DNA of 64,000 nucleotides, from NCBI RefSeq assembly GCF_001039355.2, contig NW_019774347.1, positions 423,304 to 487,303 on the forward strand, given 5' to 3'. How positions within the stretch are numbered: position 1 is the stretch's first letter; each line of letters starts with the position of its first letter. The notes beneath the pieces were generated by a model, which was not told the origin of the DNA, made no database searches, and saw nothing but the letters and a program-made list of their open reading frames with translations. The translations under genes and the position numbers were made by a program. Below, piece by piece: positions 1 through 16,000 of this stretch. This stretch comes from Lingula anatina. Its lineage: Eukaryota; Brachiopoda; Lingulata; Lingulida; Lingulidae.

Positions 1-420
1 ATCACATAGGCCAGAGAGGCACTCAGGTCAACCTGAATATAAAAATATATATCAGACAAAAATTATTTAGACCCACATCTACACTCAGTTCATCAAAGTA
101 GTGTGCAACATAAATACTGGTCCATGCCACACGCCTATAAAATTGGACCCGAATAATAAATTTTGTTAATTTATTCAGTCACTGCCCACTATATGTTCAT
201 GAAATTCTTAGACCTTAAGAGGAATGCATTAATTTGTGTTATATCTGGCACAGTCAAAGTGCCTACAACAATCTAGACTTGCTAAGTAAAACTAACTCGA
301 CTTTTTGAAAAAATTAGTAAAATATTGTACATTTGTTCAGCAAACTGGTCACTATATGTGTTTGACATTATAAGACCCCAAGAAGATTTTTTTTTGCATC
401 TGACAAGTGCTTAAGTGCTA

Positions 421-2478
<2,058 letters not shown>

Positions 2479-2615
2479 TTTGATGAAAACCCTCTTGGAT
2501 CACATCAAATGGCGCTGCAGCATCAAAATGGCGGGAGTTTTGGACACGATATGACGTCACGGATAAAGCCGAAAACTTTTTGCAACAAATTTTTTGATTG
2601 GTTAGATATTTCAAT
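2479..2615. promoter_or_regulatory. Bidirectional promoter between SUPT16H and TRAPPC2L
   Basis: Only 137 bp separate the two head-to-head start codons, so both 5' UTRs and core promoters must fit here or overlap exon 1. A perfect palindromic CRE/ATF site TGACGTCA lies at 2552-2559. An AAAATGGCGGGA element that resembles both YY1 and E2F sites is at about 2525-2536. An inverted CCAAT box (ATTGG) lies at 2597-2601. No TATA box is evident, as is usual for divergent housekeeping promoters. Confidence 0.7.
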
Positions 2616-4523
2616 ATGGCTGTATGTGTTGCAGTCATCTCCAAAGAGGTGAGTTTTTTTAAACATTTGTTACTTACATAAAGCTGTTGCATATTCAACG
2701 AAACATTTTACTTGGGTTGTCGTACATCAGGGGGAAATAGGAAGAAATATTTTTTTAGAATTGTATTTTATTACAAGCATATGAAAGGGGAATCCCTCCC
2801 CTTTTGTAGTAACCCGCCCCCCCCCCCCCACACACATACACATTTTACAAATATAAACACCCGTTGCACATAGACATGAATATATTGCGGATTAATTTAT
2901 TTTACTTGTCCTCATTTTTCTGAAGTATTGATGGATATCAGTAATAAAAGATTAAGTTGATATAAAATTAACTTTATACTGTACTGTATGTTATTTTCAT
3001 TTCAGAATTTCCCACTCTTCATCAAGACCATACCAACAGAGAATGAACTGAAGTTCTTCTACACAGTGCATACATCACTGGATGTGGTTGAGGAAAAGAT
3101 TTCCAATGTGGGGAAAAACGTGAATGATATGAGAGAATTGTACCTGGGCTTACTCTACCCTACTGAGGACTATAAAGTGTATCCTTGTGTAGTGCTGAAT
3201 ATTTATAACTACTGGTGGATAAAGGATATATCAAATGAAATGAAAAATGTTTAAAAAAAGAGGAGCAGTTGTTTGTGTCCCTGTAGCCCTCACTTGTAAT
3301 TTGTATTATTTTTCTCATTAGACCTGTGATAATACTTCTGTGGGCCCCAGATATTACTTGCATTTCCTTTTGGTTTGGGATAGGGACTTGGACTGCATCT
3401 CAGAGATTTAGATCGATCCATCTGGATCCACCTAACTCCCTGGGGGTTCATGCTAAATTGCTGTCAGCTAAGCGCACTATAGTTAATTACCCCCTTACAG
3501 CTTTTAGTAGGCAGGGCAGACATTTAAGCCTGTTAAGCTGACACCAATTTAGTAAGACTCCCCAGGGGGATAGGTCGATCTAAAATCTATGGGAATGCAG
3601 TCTTAGTCCACCATTTTGTTGTGGAGAGGGATGGGTTCCAGGGGGTACAATACCTTGTCAACATTGACATCCTTTGCTCCAGAAATTTGTATGAACACAA
3701 TTATCAGCAGAAAAACTACCAATATTGTCGCTTTGAAACTGCAGGAATCTCAGATTTACCTTAACTTGGTGCCAGTTATGGTTATGTGACGAATACCAAA
3801 GTCAAGTTTGTGATTGTTGTTGAGTCTTCCAACACAAACCTCAGAGATAATGAAATTAGAGGGGTAATTTGATCATTTTTGACATACTTTCCTCATCATG
3901 TTTATCACATGAATTTATCATATATTTGAATGTAGAGATTTTTTCATAGTAGTACCTTTCTGTTACTAAAAATGTCACCTTGTATTTAAAAACCTTATTT
4001 TATCTTGACTATAAAGTTTATAAATTGTACCAGTACTCACCTGTGCATACATATTTATACATGCACATGTATATGTACTGCAGGGATGCAAACATACTTG
4101 CATGTATACACAGAGATAAATACTATTTTTCTGTTTTGATAGATGTTCAGGCGACTTCACAATGCCTACGTGGACATGATGTGCAATCCATTTTATACTC
4201 CAGGGGAAAATATTTCATCAAAGTAAGTTATGAGGAAAACCAGCAATTTACGGGATGTTTGACAATAGGAGACCGTATTGGTTTAACGTATTTTAATATT
4301 TTAACATATTTAAAACTTTGTTAAAGTAGTTTTGATTGCACCCCATTTTCCCTCCCCCCCCCACACCCCTCCAACTTTGTTACCCTCTGTGGTCCAGCCC
4401 TCAGATTTTCAATGAGGGAAGACTGACTACTTGTTCTCAATAGACATTTAATCATAGTTATTTTTATTATTTCATTTCAGACCATTTGAGCGGATAGTCG
4501 ACTCCATGCTTGTTCAGGATTAA
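2616..4523 (+). CDS. TRAPPC2L: Trafficking protein particle complex subunit 2-like
   Basis: TRAPPC2L is a small longin-fold subunit of the TRAPP tethering complexes, which act as Rab exchange factors in ER-Golgi and Golgi traffic. Five exons: 2616-2648, 3006-3178, 3776-3863, 4143-4222 and 4481-4523, totalling 417 nt or 138 aa, against about 140 in human. Readable motifs are [78 protein letters not shown] and the terminal VDSMLVQD. The exon 2 donor is GTATCC, splitting a Val codon GT/T; phases close at every junction. The gene is head-to-head with SUPT16H and converges on TOP1. A MITE-like element sits in intron 2. Confidence 0.93.
3384..3609. mobile_element. MITE-like element with long terminal inverted repeats (family C, copy 1)
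   Basis: The left end begins GGACTTGGACTGCATCTC and includes AGATTTAGATCGATCC. The right end, reverse-complemented, begins GGACTAAGACTGCATTCC and includes AGATTTTAGATCGACC. The two ends stay similar for about 60 bp, with a spacer and no coding capacity. Related copies lie at 49381-49634 and, truncated, near 21690-21800. It sits inside TRAPPC2L intron 2. Confidence 0.7.
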
Positions 4524-5149
4524 CATTTCTCTAAAAATTCAGACCATCCAGGATAAAACTGTAAAATTTCATAACAAAGAGTGTACAAAATTATCATCAC
4601 CATTATGTTTATTCATTTGCTCTGTTGCTGCAAAAAAAGTTTCAAAGGAACCAAGATGAAATTAACTATAAAAATTTCAGAACAAAGTGTGCAGCAAATG
4701 ATCATAATCATAATGCTTATTCATTCCTAGTCGGTCAGATTGTCCTGAGGGCAGTTGAATCCCAGACTTGTGGATTGTATGAGGGGAATATTACGTACCG
4801 GGGTCTAAAAATGAATAAATTGATCATTTTTACCATGGGAAGAAATCTATACTTGCACCAGGGATGGCAATGCCCACTTTTCCCTTCAACCATCTTAATG
4901 ATCACAATGCACATAAATGACTAGAAATTACCATCAAATCAATCTTTTAGGCTCCAGGAAGAAACATTGCCATTTAAGATGACAGAAGAAAGCCATTTTC
5001 AACATTATCATTGTACATTGTTCTTTGTTATTATCATCCAGTATCATCCCTGTATTAAATGTTAAATGTGTTTTTCAATATCTACTGTTACATTTTATTG
5101 TCACAAAGATCTAAAAATAATCCAGAAACCGAGGTACAAACTCAATACT
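4524..5149. other. Convergent 3' ends of TRAPPC2L and TOP1
   Basis: This stretch must contain the TRAPPC2L 3' UTR and end close to the TOP1 poly(A) site. AATAAA-like hexamers on the plus strand occur near 4814, but none is clearly the used signal. I see no coding exon or repeat. Confidence 0.4.
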
Positions 5150-7037
5150 TTTATTGTATCCATTATTGCAGATTCAGTTGAGAAACGAAGGCATTTGAGG
5201 CATGTGTTGCTCTTTGCAAGACTAGGCATCTTTTAAAGCAACTTCTGTGTGATTGCAAGATATACAGCTTCCTCATATTGTAAGAATATATACTAACGTC
5301 CAACATCACCTTTTTAATGACGAGTTAAGAATTATCCTTCTCACTTATCTTCTAACATTGTGGTCTTATTGACTGTCACGTTAAGTTGTGACATCTCGAT
5401 CATCCTTGAAAAATAAGAAGTGTCCCTTTGTCCACGTTTGATAATGGGATTCACTGAAATACTAAGAACATGTCGTACACCACTAGGAAAAACAGATCTC
5501 TATGAAGTCCCCTTTTATTCAGATAATGCAGATCATGATACTACAGTTCTTCATAATATAATTCATAATGGATAATGTTTCAGGGGGACAAGCACGTCTC
5601 AGAAAAAAACTTATAAGTGAGATCAAAATGTCACAATGACTGGAATACAGGCAATATAAATTGATAAATATTAAATAGTGCAATGAAAATGCATTTATTC
5701 TAGTTATCACTACACATTCCAATCTGTTGTTTATATCATAAAAATTTCAACTAAAAATTGCATTATAAACTTTAATTTATACTGAAACCATTTTCAAATC
5801 TAAAATGACTATGATATTTTATATTTTAAGAGCATCAGAAAGCCCAGCTGTCAGGCGATAATGAATTGTAAATATTGGAACAATGTCATGTACTGCAATA
5901 ATATAAATGAAGGTGTATCTGAGAAAATGTCAACTAATGCCTGTACACCAAAACTGTCTTGCAAGTATAAATAAATAACAATATTGGGAAAGACAAGTGC
6001 TTCTCTATCGATGAAATTTCCTATTGCTCACTGCAGCACAAACTAGGTGCCACTGCATTGAATTAGGCATGAATATTCCTTAATGGATTTTTTTTCATTA
6101 AAATGCATCTATAAGATATAATAATGCACCATATTTCACTTTCTTGTCTCACACACCTGTATCTATCATGCTCAGATCTTTACATCTCTACCAGGCATTT
6201 AATTTTCTAACACGTTAAATATACCAAGATGCACTATTCTGTTCCTCTTGACACAAACAGTGGCGCACCTAGTGAGTGTTACAGAAACTGTCCTGTGATA
6301 ATATCCTTCACTGATGTTACTTCAAATCAAGTGTGTTGACTTTGCATTACGACCTTTCAACTGCAAGGTATGGTAAAATATTCCAATATTATATTAAAAA
6401 ATGCTCCAAAATATCCACTCGTTCGCATTATTTTACAGAGAAGGAAATTAAGTCAACATCATACGTTGTTGCTCCCATAATGAACAATATTTGACCAATA
6501 ATATGGCATACAATGGTATATATCTAATGGTATTACAGTCAACATGGTATGAAAATAGGGTGCAGCTTTTTGATGAACACAGTAGCGTAGGTATCTACAC
6601 AGCTCATGACATAGTATATGATGAGAGAAATCCATTGCTGTCAGGGAATACATCTTGAAAGCAATACTTAGACAATTTTCCCCCTGTAAAATTCACAGTT
6701 AAAATTCAGCCTCTGCATTAAATTGAAGTGTACTGACATTATCACACTTAAAAATGATTCCTTCCTCGCATATCATTTTATATGTGTTTTATATGGGTAA
6801 GTCACACAAATTGTTACATCAGAAACTGACCATAATTGTCCCTTCAACAACTGTCTGTGTTGTGAAGCAAGGAATTGCCCATACTTGACTATTTGATCCA
6901 CAAGTCAAAAAGTAGGAACTGTCTGTATTTGACACACAGATGTGTGCACCAGAAACTGCCCATACTGGATTTTTTTCCTTTAAAAACTGGATTTTAATCT
7001 TGATCCTTTCGCTAGTTCTCCTAATACTAGGTTGTGG
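5150..7037 (-). other. Probable TOP1 3' UTR with poly(A) signal
   Basis: After the TOP1 stop codon the minus strand runs 1.9 kb with no convincing open frame. A canonical AATAAA (TTTATT on the plus strand at 5150-5155) is the likeliest distal poly(A) signal. Earlier copies, such as one near 5514-5519, could give shorter transcripts. No other gene or repeat is recognised. Confidence 0.5.
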
Positions 7038-10000
7038 TTATTCTACAAACTTGTAGTCAGCCTCTGCCATGTCTATAGCCCAGGCAAATTTCTCTCGTTG
7101 GGTTTTGTTGTAGACCTTCTCAATGGGGACATCCCACTTCTTACACCTGAAACCAAAAACAGAACACCAAAATGAAATATTTTGTCAATAAAAAAATGTA
7201 TATAACTATTTAAATAAATATATGTACCCAAATACCAAAATTTATGTAACTTTTACCTTTAAATTAAAGAAAAAGAGTCATAACTTACAATTGATCAAAA
7301 ACAATTATTATTTAGTAAGCTAAAGAACATTTTGAAATTTCTAAAAAAACAAATCTTGTATATATAGCTTGCAATTTCACGTCACATTCAGAACCATTGA
7401 AAAAAAAAATCAAAATGAAAACTTCGAATCCTGACATCAGTCACAATCCTGAAAACTTTCACTCATGCAGTTATGCTCATTTGCTTACTTTCCTTCAATT
7501 ACTAGGGAAAAAATGCTGCAACTCTGATTCTGACTTGTAATAAATCAAATGCATATCTTTACAAGCCGCAATGAAGTAGTAGCTGCATACTGGAAAAGTG
7601 AAGAACACAAAACACCTACCAGGCTACAGAAATTCTTGGATCCAGGTAGTTCAACTTGGAGGTGCCGAGGGCGATTTCTTTATTCTCGTCCTTGTCAGTC
7701 AACTGTACCTCCAGTTTGACGAGCTGCTCTTCTAACCTGGCCAAGGCCTTCTTCTTACGCTCTAGAACACTGTTAGAGAAAACGAGAGAATTACATCGCT
7801 GACTACCTGATGTATACAACAGGGTTGTGAACAGCAAATTTCAGGCTTGATGCAGAACACCTTTAAAGGGGCAGAAATACATTTGTTGTTAAGTTAAGTT
7901 AATACCTTTGAAATTAAGTTAATAACGTGTCAAAGTGGAGCACATCTTTATTGAGATGCATGCCAAGCATTATTTCCTGCAGGCCCCAATTTAAAAAGTC
8001 TGGTTAAAAATTCATATTCATACTGGCCAACAGTGGCATTGAATACTTCGTCTTCTTCAATAGGAAAAAATGCTCACCCTTTCTTGGACTCGGACTTGGA
8101 TGCCTTGTAATCACTCTTTGCATCCTTCACTGCCTTCTTTGCTTCTTTAATGGTGTCCTTCTTGGCTTCAATCTATAAAGATAGTCAACATGTTTTGCTT
8201 GAATTAGATATCACAATTATTATAATTATTCTGACTGCAGGCTAGCAAAGCTTGAATAGAGAACATCATGTTTAATATGATAACGTTGCAAGCAGATTGA
8301 AACCTAATTTTAATATCAAATATGCTATCGTTAAATTTTAAAAGTACATTCATAATGTTTCAAAAGACTTGCCAGTGAGAGATTATAGCTTGAAGTGTGA
8401 GTGCAGAATGTTTGAAAAAAAAAAGCAAAAACAGCTGCCTCTTTTGAGAATAAAGAGAGCAGCCTGACAACGTTTGTATTGGGAGGGTAGAACAGTTCCA
8501 TTTTAGCACTTTTTTAGGTGTGATCTTTGAACGCAATGGCTGAGTCACCAGTGACTTTGCCTCACCTTGCTCTTCATGTTCTCCATCTGTTTATCAAAAT
8601 TCTTGGGTGCAGCACGTTGATGGTTGCACAGCACGGCTACGGCACGGTTTGCACGATTGTAGGCCAACAGCTTGGCTGCGATTGGATCTTCAGCTGTAAG
8701 CAATTTGTGGAACAAAACTATGTAAAATAGCTAGTCAAAACTAAATATCAATAACAAACAATTCTGGAAAATTTCAACAATAACACTAATACCATGCTGG
8801 CATAGAAATTTAAATATTAATATTAAATTTTATTTTCTGTGAAATCCATAAAAAAATTGCAAACAATAATACTGCACATTCTTATTTGCTTCAGCCAAAA
8901 TTAACAATTTCTGGGATGAGACTTTTTTTTTTTTGGCTCCCAAAAAGTTGGAAATCTGCCAATTGTTGGATAAATCCCATGCCTGCAATTTTCAGTACTT
9001 AAACTGTCCAAATGAGCTCAATTCGTACACTTTTCTAAAACCTCCCATGACCTTACCGTTAGTGAGCAGGTCCAGCTGTTCTTGCAGAGTTCTGGAGGCG
9101 TTATATGTCCTGAACACCTTGGCTGTCAACCCGTCCATCAGCTCCTGGAGATGCTTGTTTAAAATGCTTGTCTGGAAGAGATTTAAGGGTAAAAAATTAC
9201 ATGTATTACTAAGTTCATTAACTCAAGTATACACCATTTAAATCACTTATTACAAAATAAAGATTACCGTAGTTTCATAATACCAAACTGCACAATACTT
9301 TCTCCTTTTACTGCTGCAGTAAGACAAAGAAACACTAGCCACCATGTTATCTTAAGTCAGTATTATATGAAAGCTAATGCAATAAATTGAAAACTGGTAG
9401 GTCAGTGGCGTTGATTTTGTGACATGTAGATTAATATGGCTTCTCTCTCATAAAAAGAAAGAAAATTCCCATGTGCACAACCAAACAGAGCAAGTCAATT
9501 AACTTACATTAAGTCTATCAAAGAGATCGTCTCCATCAGCCTTATTCTGCATGAACAACTGCAGGTTCTTGAACACGCGTTTCTCCACAGCAACCTTGTT
9601 GGTGTAGCGGATGGAATCTTTACCAAGAAAGTCAAACTCAACAACGTTTTCCTGCCCTCCGTCCGTCTCGTGCAGCTTGATGTGCTCTACACGCAGTGAA
9701 CAACAGCCCACGGTATCAGCCTGGTCTTCATCTTTCTCATTACCAGCTCTCAAGGCAAGCTGGAAATATTAGAGATTTGAGATCTGCTTCACAATATCTG
9801 CTTCAGTGAACTCAAGCCTGTAAACAGCAAAGTTTTTATATGAAGAGAAGCATTCTTCTTTTTATCCTTATCACCTGGTTTCAGGGCAAGCTGCTCAAAC
9901 AAAATAACATAAAAGAAATTATTATACTTTATAACGGGCCTTGATTAGAATACACTTTTCAGAACAAACTTTTCACTAAATTATGCAAACTTTCCACTAA

Positions 10001-13000
10001 AGAAACCCACCATGTAGTGTATGTAAATTCACCTCTTTAAGAATGGCAGTTTTCTCATCCCTTTTAATACAAAATCTGCTTCCAAATGTTGCTGCAATTT
10101 ATTGGGCACAAAAGAATCATACCTTATCAATGAAGTAGAGAGCTACAGATCTTTGTCGTATCCTCATCTCCTTGGATTTAAAGTCCTCCCTGTAGTTGGC
10201 TCTTATCCTGTCTACCAACTTGTGGAGCTTTCTGGCAGTTTCGTATTTCTGCCAATCTTTTTCTCCCTGAACGCAAAGAGGAAAACATAATATTATAACA
10301 AAATACATATAATATGTCACATAGTTATAAATATCTGATGTCCACTTCATTTAACTCACGTCAAAATAACCAGGTGTTACTGATTTTAATTTTTTATTGC
10401 AAGACAAAATTATGCATAGCAAAATGGAAAACTATGTAAAAATATAGACATTTTCATTTCTGTATATACACTTCTAAGGATAAAAAGCCAAATGATGAAA
10501 TTTGCCAAATTAAGTTCTGTCAAAATTCCCTTCTAAGTTATCATCTAATGAAAGGCTTTTAATTCTCAGAACTGTCTCAATCAGCAAAGTTTGTCAACAC
10601 TAATAAATCAGCAGTCTAACATGTTTCAACATCATTTTGAGACAGCCTTTTCTCTTTTTTTTTTACAGAACACAATGTACTACACAAGGAAATCGCACCA
10701 ATCATATATCACATTACAAATTGAAATCCAAAACTATTGGTCAAGAGCAGACAAATCAAATTTAATGTCACAAAATCAACGCAACTGACCTGTACAACCA
10801 GTCATACACTGTTAACTTACCATGACAATGCTGATAGTTTGTAGAAATGAAATTTCTTTTTATTTTGCCCAAATCTGATTTTAAACCAAAACAATATGTA
10901 AATGTTCACCTTAATCTTGGAGCTGGGGTTTAACATCACATATTTGTTCTGTCCCTGTATATTCTCCGTCCAGGTTGCCAACCATGTCACCTGCAAGAAC
11001 AACCAAGATTTTTAAAAAATAAATTTGTCATACTTTCTTGAAAACTTAATGCAAATAAGGTTTATTTCAGAAGAAAGATTCAATTTCTCAATCAGTAAAA
11101 TTTGTTATCATATAAAAATCAGCAGCCTAACATGTTAAAACATCATAATGAGACTTGAAAAAAAAAATGACAAAAGCTTTGTCTTACTATGTTGTAGAAC
11201 ATTTTACTGATAAATGTGAATTATGTAGATTATTTTCACTACAATGGGATTCAGTCACATTCTTTTTCCCAAAATAAATAAATAAATAAAATAACTACTT
11301 ACAGTATTGTCATGGCGGACCTCCTTCCATTTGTGTCCAGCAGGGGGCTCTGGGATGTTTGAATCTCTGGAAAAAGACAAAAATTGTGAAATGTTGTGTG
11401 GGTTAATATTTGTCTGAATAAACTCCACTGAAACATACCCATGGGGTATAGTATTCTTTCTTCTTTTTTATCAGAAAATTTGAATATTTGAGGTGCAACA
11501 ACTTACTTGCTACAGTTGATGGTCACATCCTCGGGCATTATTCTTTTTTTCAGCATTCCTTGTTTTGGATGTTCCCCTCTACCACGGAACAAACCAGGCG
11601 GTTCAATCCTGAAGTTGCCAATCTTCTGTCTGTACCCATCCATTGTGCAGAAGCCATATTCTTCTTGAAGCTTAGCATTTTCTTCTTTGATTTTCTGAAA
11701 ATCACGTTAGTGACCTGGCATTCAATTTAATTTCAAACCTTTTTTTCAAATACTTCATAAGTAATTCTTAGAAGCATAGTTATTATGGGTTTTCTGAATA
11801 ACAAGATGCTGTGAAATAATACAAAATTTTTTGGCATATTATAATAGTTTTAAAGCATCACCTGCACAAATTTAGAGAAGTATCAAACAATTTTAGAAAT
11901 ATAAGAACAGCAATAACTGATCCAATAATTTCCCATGACATTATCTACTGCTTTTCTGCTTACATTTTTCTGTTCTTTGGACATATTCTTCCTCTCTTCT
12001 GATTTCATCTTGTAATATGCATCAAATTCCTTGAAGTTGCATTTTTTCAGGTCAGTAATAATAGGCCTTTCCTCTGAAGTCATTACCTGGAGAGAAAAAT
12101 TAAATATATATAAAATAATTGAGAAATATATACATAAAGTACAATGTACTGTATGTCTGCAAAATATCCAAAAATACAATAAACTTGAGAATTTCAGAGT
12201 AAAATTGATGACATTAATAATGATCAAGCAGCAAAGGAACATACATAGATACAAATCCACAGAAAAAGATTTAATGGCATTTAGGCGTGTTACAGCTTTA
12301 ACCAACCTTCCTCCAGTCCTTAAAGAAATTCTTATTAAATATTTCTTTGGTTGTGTAGTCATGGTCCAGCATCCTGCCATAGAATCCTGCCACTTCTTCT
12401 GCTTCCTCACTCAATTTCATCTTTTTACCTGGAACAACATCAAGGGAATTCAATGACTCACTTAAATGAAATGAAACAAAGGCATGGTTATAGTTTGACC
12501 TTTGCACAACCCCACAATATTCTATTCTGTATACAGTTTGGCTGTATTATATTTCAGTACTCTTAGCAATCAATTTTAGATTAACATTTTATTTTGTGGC
12601 CAATAAGTCAAAGTAAATTGTGTAATAATTCTCACTTTGTTTCAGCATTAATAAAAGTTTCCTTAAAGGGATAATAACTCTTCGTTTTGGCCAAAAAATG
12701 AATTTTCCTGGAGTAAACAACAATTTTCCCATACTTACCAATAGTTAATGAATCCATTTTTACATTCAAAGTTAGTCCCTGGTTTTTTTCTAAAAAGTTT
12801 GGTTTTTTGTTAAAATCTCTTAAGAGATTATAACAGAGCATAGCCATCAATGGAGGTCACGTGGTCTGAAGACAAGCTCGGATATCAGAATAATAGCTTT
12901 AACTGCTGTTTTTTGTCGTAAAACAGAATATATTATATTTCTATGAGTTATTCACAATGTTTTTATTGTGAAATATAGACCTCTTACAAAGAGTTATTAT

Positions 13001-16000
13001 CCCTTTAACCGGCCGAATATCCAAATATCAATCAACCTACATACTTGTTTGTCCAATTACTCCATTAATGCATTCATATATACTACACAATATAGGGGAT
13101 ATAGAATCATGGTTGGTAAATAAATTGCATCAGCTGGCAAGAACCACAACAACATGGACGGTCACAGGTAACCTGAATTTCTATAGACACTTGGCATGTG
13201 AATCCCTCAATTAAAAGTGGAAAGCAAGGAAAAGAGAATTTTGAAGCTGTGCATGATATAACACTTCTCTGTCTTGGAGTGACCATAGTGTATTCTGTCT
13301 ACATAACAGCAGCAAGTCACACTGTATATGTACCCATGTCTTACCATTGTAGTAAAAGTTAACACTATCTGGCACTCTCTCATACTTGGGAGCAAATACA
13401 GGTCCTTTGTGTTCCAGAAATTTCCACTTGACGCCATCATCGCGCTTTTCCTCCTCCCACCTGTGGTGTATGATGAAATGTGTCAATAAATTATCAACAT
13501 AAGGATTAATCAAACCAATCACCCAATCCAAAATAGCAGGGGTCTGAGAGCAGTTAAACATATATGCTGTTAAGAAAATTATTTCTAAGAGCTGTATGGT
13601 TTCCATCAAAATACTTTTGGATTCAAAAATTGAAATTGAAAAATTATAACTCTCACCACTTCCAAGTCTGTACATTTTCTTCCTCCTTCTTTTTCTTTTT
13701 TGGTGTAGTCTCCACACCAGGTTTCGTCTTGGTTTTCGTTTTCTTCTTGTCTTTAGCATCTTTTTTCCTCTTGGCCTAAAACAAGGTTGAATTTGACATT
13801 TTAAGGTTGATTGGTATATGATATGGACAAGTATCACTTTGACAAAAAGTTTATACACCCCTGCAAAAATTTTATATTTGCAGATATATATGGTGCTTGA
13901 ATCAACAAAACATCAATATAACAGCTAGACTATAAATTAAAAATAAGAATATCTCGTAAAATTAATTGCGTCATAAAACCTACACACCTTTGGCTATTTG
14001 TTTTTCTTTCAAAAGCCGAAACTCATTAAGAAGAGTCAAGCTAATATTTATTATGCTACAGGGAAAGCTACAAATTAAACGTTCATGTTCTGTTCATTTC
14101 ATGTGAAAATGGAAGTTTCACTGGAAGGTCTTCAGATGCCAAAGATAATCAATAGTTCTGTTACAGAAAGACATGTAGAATGCTGATAAATACCTGGCTG
14201 AAAATCAGACTTACCAAAGGCATATCATCTTCAGAATCATCAGCTTTCCTCTTGACGGCTTTCTTCTCCTCCTTCTTCACTTTCTTGACTTTGTCCATCC
14301 TTGAAGACAATGGCTCATCGTCGTCGTCAGACTCTGGTAGGGGTCGTTTGTCTTTTTTCACAGGAGACTCTTTTTTCACTAATTCTTTCCTTGAGGACTA
14401 AAAAAATTACAATGAAAAAATTATTAAGAAGCCTGCAGGATAATAATACAGCTTAAAGCGAAAAAATACATATGAAAATTCACAGTTACACATCTCTCAA
14501 GCTTACACAAATTCATTCATTTAAAGAAAAATAAACACATGTACCCGTCTTGATGTGAGATGGGGACAACCTTTTTAGGATGATGATCCAGCAACTCACT
14601 TTGATTACTGTCCTACAGAGAATAACTAACCAGGTCTCAGGTAAAATAAGGATATCGATTCCAACTGACACACTCATTAAAATTCTTGAATTTTGTGCAA
14701 CTCAACAAAAATGTATTTCAAAGATTTGTTAGTGCAAACCCTGTTGTTGTTGTTGTTGTTGTCGTCTTTTTCCTTTTCAGAAGACTTTGTTAAAAGAGAG
14801 ATCACAGCTGACTTACCAGAGGCATATCATCATCGCTGTCCTCGACCTTCACCTGAGAAGTCGAGGGTTCTTTCTTGATCTTCGAGGGTGACAGTGGCTC
14901 CACCTTTGGTGCATCTCCACTTTCAGGTTCTTTCTTTATAAAAACGTCCTTCTTCTCTGCAGAGTGAGAAGAGGAACTTTTGTGTTTGTCTTTGTCCCTG
15001 TTTTCTTTATCTCTATGCTTTTCTTTCATCTTGTCTTTATTCTTGCTTTCACTGGATCCAGCGTCATCTTTAGACTTTGAACTCGAACTGCTGGAATGTT
15101 CTTTCAGCCTATCATGGGATGAGCTACTGCAATGACAATATAACTTTATTAATTTTTTTTTAAATTATTAATTTAACTTTTGAATTGTTTCTATTTTACT
15201 ATTTCTTTTTCTTTTAGAAGCCATCGGAGGTTTCTTTCATCTTGCTCCCAGCATATTTGACAAGTTATCACCCTTGAAAATTTTCTATGCAATATTCAAC
15301 TTGTCTTATCTAGGCACACTGGAACTTAAACAATTTCAGAAATGCAGAATCGAATGCCGGATTACCTATGCTTGTCTTTAGATGAACTAGAGGATGATGA
15401 ACTTGAAGGCTTAGTGGGGTCCTTTGGTTTAGAAGAACTTGAAGAGCTTCCTTCCTTGGGTTTTGATGAACTAGAACTGCCATCTTTAGGTTTGGATGAG
15501 GATGAAGATGAGCCGTGTTTGGACGAGCTTGAACTGCTCCCCTCTTTATGCTTGTCCTTACTAGAGGAGCTACTATGTTTGTCCTTGTCCCTGTGTTTTT
15601 CTTTATCCTTGTCCCTGTGTTTGTCCTTATCCTTATCCCTGGGTTTATCCTTATCCCTGTGCTTGTCCTTCTCTCTGTGTTTATCTTTCTCTCTATGCTT
15701 GTCCTTTTCTCTCTGTTTGTCCTTTTCCCTGTGCTTGTCCTTGCTGGCATCCCCATTCTCCTTACTGTTACATTTTAATTACAGTTTAATTTCCAAATAA
15801 TTATAATAATATTCATTTGCATTTAAAAGTTGGATGGTACATATTAAATTGTAGTGAAATGGAAATTCTAAGGATAATATACCAGACATTAAAACATTTT
15901 CTAAAATACATTTAAAAGAAATATAACTGAATTACAAACTGTGAAGCACACTAGGTATTATCAAAAAGTTTAAACTTTCATTTCACAATCAATTTTATAT

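Noticed and set aside
11883-12410. 175-codon minus-strand frame
   Set aside because: It reads through TOP1 exon 10, an intron and part of exon 9 in mixed frames; true coding parts are the separate exons.
15342-15800. 152-codon Leu/Ser-rich frame on the plus strand
   Set aside because: It is the antisense shadow of the Lys/Asp/Ser-rich TOP1 exon 4, whose minus-strand reading fits family, phase and splice sites.
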